This document shows positions 35,482 through 46,832 of a stretch of 64,000 nucleotides of DNA, piece after piece. Made by a program: the position numbers and the translations under genes. Location of the stretch: positions 186,001 through 250,000 of the forward strand of contig NZ_JABXOF010000002.1 in the NCBI RefSeq assembly GCF_013375155.1, written 5' to 3'. Source of the stretch: Serratia ureilytica (GTDB lineage: Bacteria; Pseudomonadota; Gammaproteobacteria; Enterobacterales; Enterobacteriaceae). How positions within the stretch are numbered: position 1 is the stretch's first letter; each line of letters opens with the position of its first letter. A model generated the notes under the pieces. That model saw only the letters and a program-made list of their open reading frames with translations, did no database searches and was not told the origin of the DNA.

Positions 35482-37368
35482 ATGGACAGTAAACTGTTAG
35501 ATTATTACAACCGCGAGCTGGCCTATCTGCGTGAGATGGGCGCCGAGTTCGCCGAACAGTACCCGAAGGTCGCGGGCCGTCTCGGCATGCGCGGCATCGA
35601 CGTGGCGGACCCTTATATCGAGCGTCTGATGGAGGGCTTCGCCTTCCTCACCTCGCGCGTGCAGCTGAAAATGGACGCCGAGTTCCCGCGCTTTTCTCAG
35701 CGCTTGCTGGAGATCATCTACCCCAACTACCTGTCGCCGACACCGTCGATGGCGATCGCCGAGCTGCAGCCGGACAGCAGTAAAGGCGATATCAGCAACG
35801 GCTTCGTGGTGCCGCGCGGCACCATGATGGACAGCCAGACGCTGAAGAAAAGCGGCATCACCTGCAGTTACACCACGGCGCATGACGTCACGCTGCAGCC
35901 GGTGCGCATCGCCGGCGTCGAGCTGGGCGGCATTCCGGCCGATATTCCGCTGGCCTCGCTGGGGCTGCAGCACAGCGGCTGCGTCAGCGCGCTGCGCATT
36001 CGGCTCGAGTGCTACGAAAGCGTGACGCTCAACAACCTGCAGCTGGACCAATTGATGTTTTACCTGGCCGGGCCGGACATGCAGGCGCAGCAGCTGCTGG
36101 AGTTGCTGATGCAGCACAGCGTCGGGCTTGTCTGCCAAACGGTGGAGGCTCAGCCGCAGCGGCGGGCGCTGGCGTTGGACGGGCTGCGACAGGAAGGCTT
36201 TGCCGCCGATCAGGCGCTGCTGCCCAACGATCTGCGCAACTTCGAAGGCTACCGGCTGCTGCAAGAATATTTCGCCTTCCCGGCGCGCTTCCAGTTCTTC
36301 AGCGTCAACGGCCTGCGCCCGCTGTTGCAAAGCGTGCGCGAAAGGAAAAAGGCGCTGCGCCAGTTCGAAATCGTGGTGCTGCTCGATAGGCACGACGCCG
36401 CGCTGGAACGAGTGGTCGACGTTGCCCATTTGGCGCTGCACTGCACGCCGGTGATCAACCTGTTTCCGAAAGTGGCCGAACGCATCGCGATCAACGAAAA
36501 GAACCACGAATACCATCTGGTGGTCGACAATATCCGGCCGCTGGATTACGAAGTGTTTTCGGTGCAGCGGCTCGGCGGCAGCGCCAGCGAAAAACGCTAC
36601 GAGCAAGAGTTTCGGCCGTTTTACAGCACCCTGAGCGCGGACGACGGCAACTATGGCGCCTACTTCTCGCTGCGGCGCGAACAGCGCACGCTGTCGGAGC
36701 ACGCCCGCCGCTACGGCACCCGCACCGGCTATGCCGGTTCGGAAGTGTTCGTATCGCTGGTGGACGAACGGCAGTCGCCGTGGCACAGCGATCTGAAATA
36801 CCTCACCGCCGACGTGCTGTGCACCAGCCGCGACCTGCCGTTGATGCTGTTGCAGCAGGATCAGGGCAATTTCGTGATGCCCGATTCAATCCCGATCAAG
36901 CAGGTCTCGCTGCGCAAAGGCCCTACACCGCCGCGTCCGGCGCTGGCCGAAGGGATGATCACCTGGCGGTTGATCAGTCAGCTGCAGCTGAATTACCTCA
37001 GCATGATGGACGGCGATCCGGAACAGGGCGCCGCCAGCCTGCGCCAGCTGCTGGGGCTGTACGGCAACCTGAGCGAGCCGGCGATCGCCAAACAGATCCA
37101 GGGCGTGCGCCACTGCAACCTGCGGCCGGTCTATCGGCGAGTGCCTGAACCCGGCCCCATCGTGTTCGCGCGCGGTATCGCCATCGATCTGACGGTCGAT
37201 GAGCAGGCGTTCTCCGGCAACAGTCCTTACCTGCTCGGCAGCGTGCTGGAGCGCCTGTTCTCGCGCCTGGTGGCGATGAACACCTTCACCGAGATGACGC
37301 TCTCCAGCCAGCAGCGCGGCGAGATCGCCCACTGGCAGGCGCGCATGGGCAAAAGGACGCTGATATGA
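35482..37368 (+). CDS. tssF: TssF, T6SS baseplate protein
   Basis: 628 residues: LLDYYNRELAYLREMGAEFAEQYPKVAGRLGMRGIDVADPYIERLMEGFAFLTSRVQLKMDAEFPRFSQRLLEIIYPNYLSPTPSM is the signature N-terminus. The C-terminus has ...FARGIAIDLTVDEQAFSGNSPYLLGSVLERLFSRLVAMNTFTEMTL. It forms baseplate wedges with TssG and TssE. It overlaps tssG by ATGA. Confidence 0.96.
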   Translation: MDSKLLDYYNRELAYLREMGAEFAEQYPKVAGRLGMRGIDVADPYIERLMEGFAFLTSRVQLKMDAEFPRFSQRLLEIIYPNYLSPTPSMAIAELQPDSSKGDISNGFVVPRGTMMDSQTLKKSGITCSYTTAHDVTLQPVRIAGVELGGIPADIPLASLGLQHSGCVSALRIRLECYESVTLNNLQLDQLMFYLAGPDMQAQQLLELLMQHSVGLVCQTVEAQPQRRALALDGLRQEGFAADQALLPNDLRNFEGYRLLQEYFAFPARFQFFSVNGLRPLLQSVRERKKALRQFEIVVLLDRHDAALERVVDVAHLALHCTPVINLFPKVAERIAINEKNHEYHLVVDNIRPLDYEVFSVQRLGGSASEKRYEQEFRPFYSTLSADDGNYGAYFSLRREQRTLSEHARRYGTRTGYAGSEVFVSLVDERQSPWHSDLKYLTADVLCTSRDLPLMLLQQDQGNFVMPDSIPIKQVSLRKGPTPPRPALAEGMITWRLISQLQLNYLSMMDGDPEQGAASLRQLLGLYGNLSEPAIAKQIQGVRHCNLRPVYRRVPEPGPIVFARGIAIDLTVDEQAFSGNSPYLLGSVLERLFSRLVAMNTFTEMTLSSQQRGEIAHWQARMGKRTLI

Positions 37369-38435
37369 GCGCGGAGATGATCGCCACCGAACTGGCGCCG
37401 CCGCAGATCAACGCGCTGTATCGCCTGCCGGACGACTTCTGGCCGCGGCTGCGCAGCGCACCTTACAAGCACGATCTGTTTCAACTGCTGCGGCGCATCG
37501 ACGCCCAGGGCGGCCAGCCCTACCTGCTGGGGCGCGCGCCGCTGCCGCGCCACGAGATGCTACGCCTGGGCCAGGAACCTTCGCTGTCGTTCGCGCCGTC
37601 CACGCTGGCGCAGGTGACGCCGCGCGCCAACAGCCCACTGCACGACGTTTCGATCTTCAGTTTCGGCCTGTTCGGCCCCAACGGGCCGCTGCCGCTGCAC
37701 CTGACCGAATACGTGCGCGAACGGGTGTATCACCATCAGGACACCACCCTGCTGGCGTTCACCAATCTGTTCCATCACCGGCTGACGCTGCTGTTTTACC
37801 GCGCCTGGGCCGACGCGCAGCCGACGGTATCGCTGGATCGCCCGGACAACCGGCGCTTCGACGAGTACCTGTCGAGCCTGATCGGCATCGGCCAGCCGGC
37901 GCAGCAAGAGCGCGACAGCATCAACGCCCACGCTAAACATTTTATGGCCGGTCATCTGATTCGCCACAGCCGCGATCCGGAAGGCCTGAGCAAAATTTTG
38001 CAGCAGTATTTCAAAGTGCCGGTGCGCATCGTCGAAAACGTGCCGCACTGGCTGCGGGTGGAGCCGCGCGAGCAGGCGCGGCTCAAGGCCGGACGCGGCG
38101 CGCCGCGGCTCGGCGAGTCGGCCTTTCTCGGCATCGCGGTGCGGGATATTCAGCACAAGTTCCGCATCGAGCTGGGGCCGATGCCGCAGCAGGACTATGA
38201 CCGCTTTCTGCCCGGCGCCGACCTGTGCCGGCAACTGCGCGACTGGGTGCGCCAATACCTGGGTATCGAGTTCGTCTGGGAAGTGCGCCTGATCCTGGCG
38301 AAGGAGCAGGCGCACGGCATCCAGCTCGGCGGCGCGCAGCGATTGGGCCTGAGCAGCTGGCTGGCCGACCATCGACGACAGCGCGATCTTGACGATCTGA
38401 TCTTCAGCCCTGAACCGCTGGAAAACCCGTTCTGA
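37365..38435 (+). CDS. tssG: TssG, T6SS baseplate protein
   Basis: 356 residues: PYKHDLFQLLRRIDAQGGQPYLLGRAPLPRHEMLRLGQEPSLSFAPSTLAQV, SIFSFGLFGPNGPLPLHLTEYVRERVYHHQDTTLLAFTNLFHHRL, and LGIAVRDIQHKFRIELGPM identify TssG. Translation is coupled to tssF through a 4-bp overlap. Confidence 0.96.
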   Translation: MSAEMIATELAPPQINALYRLPDDFWPRLRSAPYKHDLFQLLRRIDAQGGQPYLLGRAPLPRHEMLRLGQEPSLSFAPSTLAQVTPRANSPLHDVSIFSFGLFGPNGPLPLHLTEYVRERVYHHQDTTLLAFTNLFHHRLTLLFYRAWADAQPTVSLDRPDNRRFDEYLSSLIGIGQPAQQERDSINAHAKHFMAGHLIRHSRDPEGLSKILQQYFKVPVRIVENVPHWLRVEPREQARLKAGRGAPRLGESAFLGIAVRDIQHKFRIELGPMPQQDYDRFLPGADLCRQLRDWVRQYLGIEFVWEVRLILAKEQAHGIQLGGAQRLGLSSWLADHRRQRDLDDLIFSPEPLENPF

Positions 38436-38491
38436 CCCTATTTCGGCCGACGCCCTGCGGCGCCAGGCCACTCTGAGACCTGAGGAAAACC

Positions 38492-41146
38492 ATGTCTGAA
38501 ATCAGCCGCTCGGTATTATTTGGCAAACTGGATAGCCTGTTATTCACCTCTCTGGAAAGTGCGACGGCGTTTTGCAAGCTGCGCGGTAACCCCTACGTCG
38601 AACTGGCGCACTGGCTGCATCAGCTGATGCAATCGCCGGACGGCGATCTGCAGCAGATCGTTCGCCACTTCGCGCTGGACGAGGCGCAGCTGGCGCGCGA
38701 CATCGTCGAGGCGCTCGATCGCCTGCCGCGCGGCGCCAGCGCCATCTCCGATCTGTCCGAGCACATCGACAGCGCGGTAGAACGCGCCTGGGTCTATGGC
38801 TCATTGAAGTTCGGCGCGGCGCGCATCCGCGGCGGCCACCTGCTGCTCGGCATTCTGAAAACCTACAGCCTGCGCCACCTGCTGAAGGCCATTTCCCCGC
38901 AGTTCGAGCGCATCAACGCCGATCTGCTGATGGAACAGTTCGCCGCCATTACCGCTCACTCGGCGGAAAACGCCCAGGATGCGGCGGCGCAAAGCGGCGC
39001 CGAGCCCCTGCCCGGCGCGGCGCGCAGCGGTGAAAGCGTGCTGGCGCAGTATGCCCAGGATCTGACTGCCAGAGCGCGCAACGGCGAGATCGACCCGGTG
39101 GCCGGCCGCGATGAAGAGATCCGACAAATCGTCGATATTCTGATGCGCCGCCGCCAGAACAACCCGCTGCTGACCGGCGAGGCCGGCGTCGGCAAAACCG
39201 CCGTGGTGGAAGGCCTGGCGCTGCGCATCGTGGCCGGCGACGTGCCGCCGCAGCTGCGCGACGTGAAGCTGTGCCTGCTGGACATCGGCATGCTGCAGGC
39301 CGGCGCCGGCGTCAAGGGCGAGTTTGAAAAACGGCTGCAGGCGGTGATCGACGAAGTGCAATCCAGCCCGACGCCGATCATCCTGTTTATCGACGAAATT
39401 CACACCCTGATCGGCGCCGGCGGCGCCCAGGGCACCGGCGACGCCGCCAACCTGCTGAAACCGGCATTGGCGCGCGGCCAACTGCGCACCATCGGCGCCA
39501 CCACCTGGTCGGAATACAAGAAATACATCGAGAAGGATCCCGCGCTCACCCGCCGTTTCCAGGTGGTGCAGGTGCACGAACCGAGCGAAGACAAAGCGCT
39601 GCTGATGCTGCGCAGCACCGTCAGCCCGCTGGAGCAACACCACCGCGTGCTGCTGCTGGATGAAGCGGTGGACGCCGCGGTGCGGCTGTCCCATCGCTAT
39701 ATTCCGGCCCGCCAGTTGCCGGACAAGGCGGTGGCGCTGCTGGATACCGCCTGCGCGCGCGTGGCGGTCAGCCAACATGCCGAGCCCGCCCAGGTCGAAG
39801 ACTGCCGCCACCGCATCGATGCGCTGCAGATAGAGTTGGATATCGCCCGCCGCGAGGCCAAGGTCGGCATCGGCGATCCCCTGCGCCCGCAGGAGATTGA
39901 AGCCCAATTGACCGCGCTGCGCCAGGAACTCGAACAGTTGACCGAGCGTTGGCAGCAGGAGCTGGCGCTGATCCAGCAGATCATCACGCTGCGCGCCCAA
40001 CTGCACGCCCAAGAAGAGGCGAGCACCGACGAAGAGACGCAAACGCGCCCTGATGCCGACGCGCTGCGCGCCCAATTGGGCGAACTGCAGCAGCAGCTGA
40101 GCGCGCTGCAGGGCGAAGCGCCGCTGATCTTCGCCGCCGTCGACGCCAACATCGTGGCGGCGGTGGTGGCCGACTGGACCGGCATCCCGCTGGGCCGCAT
40201 GGTGAAAAACGAGATTGAAGCGGTGCTGCAGCTCTCCGACACCCTGAATCAGCGCGTCATCGGCCAACGCCATGCGCTGGATCTGATCGCCCGCCGGGTG
40301 CGCACCTCACGAGCGCGGCTGGACGATCCGAACAAACCGGTCGGGGTATTCCTGCTGGCCGGGCCCTCCGGCGTCGGCAAAACCGAAACCGCGCTGGCGC
40401 TGGCGGAAACCCTGTACGGCGGCGAGCAGAACGTCATCACCATCAACATGAGCGAATTCCAGGAGTCGCACACCGTTTCGACGCTGAAAGGCGCGCCGCC
40501 CGGCTATGTCGGCTACGGCGAGGGCGGCGTGTTGACCGAGGCGGTTCGCCGCCGTCCTTACAGCGTGGTGCTGTTGGACGAGATCGAAAAGGCGCATCCG
40601 GACGTACATGAAATCTTCTTCCAGGTGTTCGACAAGGGCTGGATGGAGGACGGCGAAGGCCGTCATATCGATTTCCGCAACACCATCATCATCCTGACCT
40701 CCAACGTCGGCACCGATCTGATCGCCGGGTTGTGCAGCGATCCGGAGCTGCTGCCGGAGCCGGAGGCGCTGAGCGGCGCGCTGCGCCAACCGCTGCTGTC
40801 GGTGTTCCCGGCCGCCTTGCTCGGCCGCCTGCTGGTGGTGCCGTATTACCCGCTGACCGACGCCACGCTGGGCAACATCGTGCGCCTGCAATTGGGCCGC
40901 ATTCAGCGTCGCCTGGCGGAGAATCACGACATCGTCTGCACCTTCGACGATGCGGTCATCGAGCAGATCGTCAGCCGCTGCACCGAGGTGGAGTCCGGCG
41001 GCCGCATGGTCGACGCCATCCTGACCAACACCCTGCTGCCGCAGATCAGCCACACCCTGCTGACCGGCAGCGCCAACGACCAGCGCTATCGCCAGCTGCA
41101 TATCGCGCTGCAGAACAACGAATTCATTTGTCAATTTCAGGCATAA
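38492..41146 (+). CDS. clpV: ClpV/TssH, AAA+ ATPase that recycles the sheath
   Basis: 884 residues. Two AAA+ modules are present: Walker [10 protein letters not shown] near residue 230 with [16 protein letters not shown], and Walker [10 protein letters not shown] near residue 624 with [25 protein letters not shown]. An N-terminal Clp repeat domain and a coiled-coil middle region are also present. The product disassembles contracted TssBC sheath in the cytoplasm. GAGGAAAACC precedes the ATG. Confidence 0.96.
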   Translation: MSEISRSVLFGKLDSLLFTSLESATAFCKLRGNPYVELAHWLHQLMQSPDGDLQQIVRHFALDEAQLARDIVEALDRLPRGASAISDLSEHIDSAVERAWVYGSLKFGAARIRGGHLLLGILKTYSLRHLLKAISPQFERINADLLMEQFAAITAHSAENAQDAAAQSGAEPLPGAARSGESVLAQYAQDLTARARNGEIDPVAGRDEEIRQIVDILMRRRQNNPLLTGEAGVGKTAVVEGLALRIVAGDVPPQLRDVKLCLLDIGMLQAGAGVKGEFEKRLQAVIDEVQSSPTPIILFIDEIHTLIGAGGAQGTGDAANLLKPALARGQLRTIGATTWSEYKKYIEKDPALTRRFQVVQVHEPSEDKALLMLRSTVSPLEQHHRVLLLDEAVDAAVRLSHRYIPARQLPDKAVALLDTACARVAVSQHAEPAQVEDCRHRIDALQIELDIARREAKVGIGDPLRPQEIEAQLTALRQELEQLTERWQQELALIQQIITLRAQLHAQEEASTDEETQTRPDADALRAQLGELQQQLSALQGEAPLIFAAVDANIVAAVVADWTGIPLGRMVKNEIEAVLQLSDTLNQRVIGQRHALDLIARRVRTSRARLDDPNKPVGVFLLAGPSGVGKTETALALAETLYGGEQNVITINMSEFQESHTVSTLKGAPPGYVGYGEGGVLTEAVRRRPYSVVLLDEIEKAHPDVHEIFFQVFDKGWMEDGEGRHIDFRNTIIILTSNVGTDLIAGLCSDPELLPEPEALSGALRQPLLSVFPAALLGRLLVVPYYPLTDATLGNIVRLQLGRIQRRLAENHDIVCTFDDAVIEQIVSRCTEVESGGRMVDAILTNTLLPQISHTLLTGSANDQRYRQLHIALQNNEFICQFQA

Positions 41147-41177
41147 CGCCGCGGCCGCCGAGACGGCGGCCCTTTGA

Positions 41178-42641
<1,464 letters not shown>

Positions 42642-42650
42642 TCCCGTTCT

Positions 42651-42674
42651 GAAACTCCGCCTCGGCGGGGTTTC
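42651..42674 (+). terminator. Hairpin after ppkA
   Basis: GAAACTCCGC-CTCG-GCGGGGTTTC with one G-T pair lies 9 bp after the ppkA stop, with no strong T-run afterwards. Confidence 0.5.
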
Positions 42675-42781
42675 ACCTATTTCATGAGACTGACGAGCAA
42701 CTGCCCCTCATTGGCCGCGCGGCAAGGCCGCTGCAACGCCGGAGTATGCAGGGCATGACGTCAATCACAGAGGACGTTCTC

Positions 42782-44710
42782 ATGTTGGATCGCATTATTG
42801 CGCACACGCCGCTGGGCCAGGAGCAACTGCTGTTTCGCTCGCTGGACGGTATCGAAGCGCTTTCCACTCCTTTCGACTTCTCTATTGAATTGCTGAGCAC
42901 CGACGCGCGCCTCGATCGCAAAGCGCTGCTCGGCCAACCGCTGACGCTGGAAATTCCGACCCAGGGCTTTCTCAGCGCCCCGCGTTACCTGAACGGTAAG
43001 ATCACCGCCATCGCCGTCAGCAGCGAAGAGATCGGCGGCACGCGCTACGCGGTGTACAACCTGCACGTGCAGCCGGATCTGTGGCCGATGACCAAAGACC
43101 GCAATTTCCGCATCTTCCAGGAACAGACGGTGCCGCAGATCGTCAAGACCCTGCTGGCGGAGCACAACGTGCAGCTGGAAGATCAGCTGACCGGCGACTA
43201 TCGCCTGTGGGGCTACTGCGTGCAGTACAACGAAAGCAGCTTCAACTTCATCAGCCGCCTGATGGAGCAGGAGGGCATCTATTACTATTTCAAACATGAA
43301 ATGGGCAAACACACGCTGGTGCTCGGGGACGCCCCCCACCATCACCAGCCCTATCCCGGCTATGAGATGATCCCCTACCACCTGACGCCGTCGGGCGGCA
43401 GCACCAGCGAGGAAGGTATCAGCCAGTGGACGTTGTCCGATCGCGTCACGCCGGGCATCTACAGCCTGGACGACTACGATTTCCGCAAACCGAACGCCTG
43501 GCTGTTCCAGGCGCGGCAAAACCCGGTCTCGCCGACGCCGGGGCAAATCGACGTTTACGACTGGCCGGGCCGCTATACCGAGCATCAGCAGGGGGAGTTC
43601 TACGCCCGCGTGCGCCAGGAAGCCTGGCAGGCCGAACATCAGCAGATCCGAGGCACCGCCACCGCCATGGGCATCGCCCCCGGCAGTACCTTCACGCTGT
43701 ATAACGCCCCGCATGCCGACGACAATCGCGAATATCTGACGCTGCAGGCCAGCTACCATCTGAAAGAGAATCGCTACGCCAGCGGCGACGATCAGAGCAG
43801 CGAACACCGCATCGACTTCATCGTCCTGCCGGCGGACGTGCCCTGGCACCCGCCGCAGCAGGCCACCTGGCCGAAAACCCACGGACCGCAGACCGCCCGG
43901 GTGGTCGGCCCGGCCGGCGAATCGATTTGGACCGACAAATACGGCCGTATCAAGGTGAAGTTCCACTGGGATCGCTTCGGGCCGAAAGACGACGGCAGCT
44001 CCTGCTGGGTGCGCGTCTCCAGCGCCTGGGCCGGCCAAGGCTACGGCGGCGTGCAGATCCCGCGCGTGAACGACGAAGTGGTGGTGGACTTTATCAACGG
44101 CGATCCGGATCGGCCGATCGTCACCGGGCGCGTCTATAACGAAGCCAGCATGCCGCCGTGGGCGCTGCCGGCCGCCGCCACCCAGATGGGCTTTATGAGC
44201 CGCACCAAGGACGGCACCGCCGACAACGCCAACGCCCTGCGTTTCGAAGACAAGGCCGGCGCCGAACAGGTGTGGATCCAGGCGGAGCGCAACATGGACA
44301 CCCAGGTGAAAAACGATGAAAGCCACACCATCGCTAACGATCACACGCATCTGGTGGGCGGTAACCAGATCAAACGGGTGGTGCTCAATCAGGCGACCGG
44401 CGTCAAAGGTGAATCCTCCGCGCTGACCGGCAAAACGCGCAGCGACGCCGTGGTCAATGCCTTTACCCTCGGCTCCGGCGAATCGCTGCGGCTCGAGTGC
44501 GGCGAAAGCGTGATCGAACTGCTGGCGGACGGCCAAATCAACATCACCGGCACCAGTTTCAATATCACGGTAAAAGAGGATGGCGCGATCAACACCGGCG
44601 GCCAGCTGGATCTCAACCAGCCTGGCGGCGCCGCGCGCACCGCCGCACCGGGCGGTGGCCATCAGGCGGCAATCCAGAGCGCCGTCGATCAGCTGTTCCC
44701 TAAAGAGTAG
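42782..44710 (+). CDS. vgrG2: VgrG2, second T6SS spike tip protein
   Basis: 642 residues. It has the same domain order as VgrG1 (DRIIAHTPLGQEQLLFRSLDGIEALSTPFDFSIELLS; WGYCVQYNESSFNFISRLMEQEGIYYYF; GPAGESIWTDKYGRIKVKFHWDRFG) with a shorter DUF2345-like end, closing GGGHQAAIQSAVDQLFPKE-TAG. The start at 42782 has AGAGGA 8 nt upstream and the family N-terminus. The earlier ATG at 42746 is rejected. The frame stays open for 44 codons after the TAG and runs straight into the muramidase-like gene. Confidence 0.95.
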   Translation: MLDRIIAHTPLGQEQLLFRSLDGIEALSTPFDFSIELLSTDARLDRKALLGQPLTLEIPTQGFLSAPRYLNGKITAIAVSSEEIGGTRYAVYNLHVQPDLWPMTKDRNFRIFQEQTVPQIVKTLLAEHNVQLEDQLTGDYRLWGYCVQYNESSFNFISRLMEQEGIYYYFKHEMGKHTLVLGDAPHHHQPYPGYEMIPYHLTPSGGSTSEEGISQWTLSDRVTPGIYSLDDYDFRKPNAWLFQARQNPVSPTPGQIDVYDWPGRYTEHQQGEFYARVRQEAWQAEHQQIRGTATAMGIAPGSTFTLYNAPHADDNREYLTLQASYHLKENRYASGDDQSSEHRIDFIVLPADVPWHPPQQATWPKTHGPQTARVVGPAGESIWTDKYGRIKVKFHWDRFGPKDDGSSCWVRVSSAWAGQGYGGVQIPRVNDEVVVDFINGDPDRPIVTGRVYNEASMPPWALPAAATQMGFMSRTKDGTADNANALRFEDKAGAEQVWIQAERNMDTQVKNDESHTIANDHTHLVGGNQIKRVVLNQATGVKGESSALTGKTRSDAVVNAFTLGSGESLRLECGESVIELLADGQINITGTSFNITVKEDGAINTGGQLDLNQPGGAARTAAPGGGHQAAIQSAVDQLFPKE

Positions 44711-44740
44711 GTAATTCGTTCGCCGGGAAAGCCGGTTAAC

Positions 44741-44757
44741 GCCGCCCCTCGGGCGGC
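44741..44757 (+). other. GC hairpin just after the vgrG2 stop
   Basis: GCCGCCC-CTC-GGGCGGC is a perfect 7-bp stem 30 bp after the TAG, without a T-run. It could weaken transcription into the effector or influence decoding of the upstream TAG. Neither can be decided from sequence. Confidence 0.4.
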
Positions 44758-44842
44758 GGCAGCGGCGCCGGCATCTATCACGCAAAATGCTCAATCGACA
44801 ACAAAACCCGGCAGAATTGATAATCGGGTTGTTGAATCGGTC

Positions 44843-45367
44843 ATGGCCTCTGAAGGGAGTGCTGGAGAACAAGGTGGGCGCCGTGAGTTATACGGATTCA
44901 GAAAAGGAAATGGCAATGCTTATGACAAAATCCTTGCTGCTCGTAACCAATACGGCCAAGGCAGCGCTGAAGAGTTTGAGGAAGTATCCAAAGCAATGAG
45001 CGCATCAGCGAAGTCTGCAGGTGCACTGAACTTTTCTGATCCAGGAAAACAAGGGGCAATAACTTCATTGGCACATATGCGTGGCTCATCTGGCGCACAA
45101 GCGATCCTGAACTCCATGGAGTCCGGACGAATAGTTAAGGCTGATACCTTAACGTCGGAGGCAATAGCCAAAATTGAAAGTATGTCGGCGGAAAGCTTTC
45201 AGGATAATTTACTTAAAGCTCGGGTAGAATACGATAGAGCAATATATGGAGATACCATCACGACGCAGGGTGGTAAACAGTACAACTGGTGGGCACGTTA
45301 TGGTAATGGCCTTCAAAAGCGGTATGCCCGGGAAGCAGAAGAATTTTTAAAATTATCAAACGAGTGA
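44843..45367 (+). CDS. Muramidase-like T6SS effector candidate in frame with vgrG2
   Basis: 174 residues from the first ATG. ASEGSAGEQGGRRELYGFRKGNGNAYDKILAARNQYGQGS resembles the start of lysozyme-like folds, where a Glu in an E-G motif is catalytic. The C-terminus has LLKARVEYDRAIYGDTITTQGGKQYNWWARYGNGLQKRYAREAEEFLKLS. The likely first helix (RIDNRVVESV) is encoded before this ATG, and no ribosome site is seen there. The frame is continuous with vgrG2 apart from one TAG at 44708. GC drops from about 44780 onward. A signal peptide is absent. The enzymatic call is tentative. Confidence 0.6.
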   Translation: MASEGSAGEQGGRRELYGFRKGNGNAYDKILAARNQYGQGSAEEFEEVSKAMSASAKSAGALNFSDPGKQGAITSLAHMRGSSGAQAILNSMESGRIVKADTLTSEAIAKIESMSAESFQDNLLKARVEYDRAIYGDTITTQGGKQYNWWARYGNGLQKRYAREAEEFLKLSNE

Positions 45368-45370
45368 TTT

Positions 45371-46123
45371 ATGTTCAAAAAAATCTTATTACCTACATTG
45401 TTTGCTGCTTCTTTGCTTTGCTCCATTGAATCCACATCAGCGATAGACCTGTTACAATATAACAAAACCAACACAGTAAGCGGGCTGGTCAACGATAAAG
45501 CGGTCACTGACAATCTTAAAAGCATACTGGGTCAAGACTATGAAAAGTACATCAACAACTTTGATGTGTTCGGTGAACCTCATTCAACCCCAGGTGGTGG
45601 GTTATTTGTTGAAGGATGGCTAAAAGATCTTTATCTGGAAAATGCCTCTGCTCTGGTCATCAATCCCGATGGGAAAATTTATGCCGCCTGGGTTGTACCT
45701 GATTCTGATATCATAAATTACAAATCATCTGATAAAGATTCCCCTATTAATAATGATATTCTGCATTGGGCTGCACGCTTCAAAGACATGCATTTTTCCT
45801 CAGACAGCAAAAGAAATAAGGTGAGGACTGAGGAAGAATACTTTGACACACAGTCATTCTCTATCAAGCTCATGACTGTTTGCATCAGTAAAGGAAACTG
45901 TAATGATGCTACTTATTATGGAGAGCGTAAAAAAGATGGTGCTGCTGTAACTTTGCAGGGAAAAGTGACACGTGCTGATTGCAATACAGCCCCATGCCCA
46001 ATAATCAGTTATGAGTTTAAAAATGCATCGACGACCTACATGCTCAGTAAAATTGATAACACACTGACAGTTATAAAGAACGGTAAGATATTAATGAATC
46101 AAAAAGGAACTTGGGGGAAATAG
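45371..46123 (+). CDS. Secreted protein, candidate immunity to the vgrG2-linked effector
   Basis: 250 residues with a clear signal peptide (MFKKILLPTLFAASLLCSIESTSA) and a soluble periplasmic domain: LDLYLENASALVINPDGKIYAAWVVPDSDIINYKSSD in the middle, paired cysteines in LMTVCISKGNCNDA and RADCNTAPCPIISYEF. It starts 3 bp after the effector stop and is equally AT-rich. A periplasmic partner fits an effector that attacks peptidoglycan. No known lysozyme-inhibitor family was recognised. Confidence 0.6.
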   Translation: MFKKILLPTLFAASLLCSIESTSAIDLLQYNKTNTVSGLVNDKAVTDNLKSILGQDYEKYINNFDVFGEPHSTPGGGLFVEGWLKDLYLENASALVINPDGKIYAAWVVPDSDIINYKSSDKDSPINNDILHWAARFKDMHFSSDSKRNKVRTEEEYFDTQSFSIKLMTVCISKGNCNDATYYGERKKDGAAVTLQGKVTRADCNTAPCPIISYEFKNASTTYMLSKIDNTLTVIKNGKILMNQKGTWGK

Positions 46124-46143
46124 CCACCACAACCGCCACCGAG

Positions 46144-46170
46144 TGATTCCAAGGCACTTGATTCCAAGGC
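46144..46170 (+). repeat. 12-bp direct repeat
   Basis: TGATTCCAAGGC occurs at 46144-46155 and 46159-46170, just after the last effector-island gene. It may be a scar of the island's insertion. Confidence 0.4.
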
Positions 46171-46292
46171 GCTAAAGTGAGACTTGGCCTATCTACCTAC
46201 ACTGTATAGATATCAAACGGCCTATACGTCAGTGCGAGTGACACTCCCTCCTCTTGTCACCGCTCCTAAACCGAACAGGAATGACAATCACA

Positions 46293-46330
46293 GGCTGAAT
46301 CGATATCCCCTATCGATTCAGCCTTCTTTA
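46293..46330. terminator. Strong terminator at the end of the T6SS locus
   Basis: Perfect 13-bp stem GGCTGAATCGATA-TCCCC-TATCGATTCAGCC followed by TTCTTTATC. It sits between the last T6SS cargo gene and a convergent gene, so it may serve both strands. Confidence 0.85.
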
Positions 46331-46341
46331 TCATTTCCCCT

Positions 46342-46809
46342 TCACCACTTTTTCACCGTCTGGTAAATCTCGAGGTCGAAATAGCCGTCGGCCTCGCAAT
46401 CGTTGAGATAGTGTTCATAGCTCACCCCCTCAACCGGCTGATAGCCGCTGGCCGGCAGCAGCTTCTGGTAAAACTCGCCCCATACCCGTTCGAAATCGCC
46501 ATCGCTGATGCGTACGCGGTAAACCGCGTACTGCCCGGCGGGCAGCGTCTGCACGGTCATACCCGCGCTGCCCGTCGGCAGCGCGAAATCGTCCGCCACG
46601 CTCATCACCACGTCGGCGCGCAGCTTTTCCGACGCCACTTCCGCCGGATCGTCCCAGTACAACACCAGCCATTTGCCGAACGGCACGTCGTGACGCTGCC
46701 GCCATGCCAGCAGTTGCTGCGAACCCTGCGGGATGGTCTGCGGATACGGCCCCACCACTCTTACCCCCACCACCTTCTCCGCCGCTTTATCGATAATCCT
46801 CACGCTCAT
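46342..46809 (-). CDS. sbmC: GyrI/SbmC-like small-molecule-binding protein
   Basis: 155 residues resembling SbmC (GyrI): VVGVRVVGPYPQTIPQGSQQLLAWRQRH, KWLVLYWDDPAEVASEKLRADVVMSVADDFALP, LPAGQYAVYRVRISDGDFERVWGEFYQKLLPASGYQP, YEHYLNDCEADGYFDLEIYQTV. E. coli SbmC protects DNA gyrase from microcin B17 and quinolones. Related GyrI-like folds bind or hydrolyse other compounds, so the symbol is by similarity. I saw no LexA box upstream. Confidence 0.75.
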   Translation of the reverse strand: MSVRIIDKAAEKVVGVRVVGPYPQTIPQGSQQLLAWRQRHDVPFGKWLVLYWDDPAEVASEKLRADVVMSVADDFALPTGSAGMTVQTLPAGQYAVYRVRISDGDFERVWGEFYQKLLPASGYQPVEGVSYEHYLNDCEADGYFDLEIYQTVKKW

Positions 46810-46832
46810 CGCCCTTATCCTCTCTCTTTATC

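Noticed and set aside
44787-44999. 70-residue frame starting MLNRQQNPAELIIGLL after vgrG2
   Set aside because: It lies out of frame over the effector coding region. The alternative frame has family-like sequence and continues 370 bp further.
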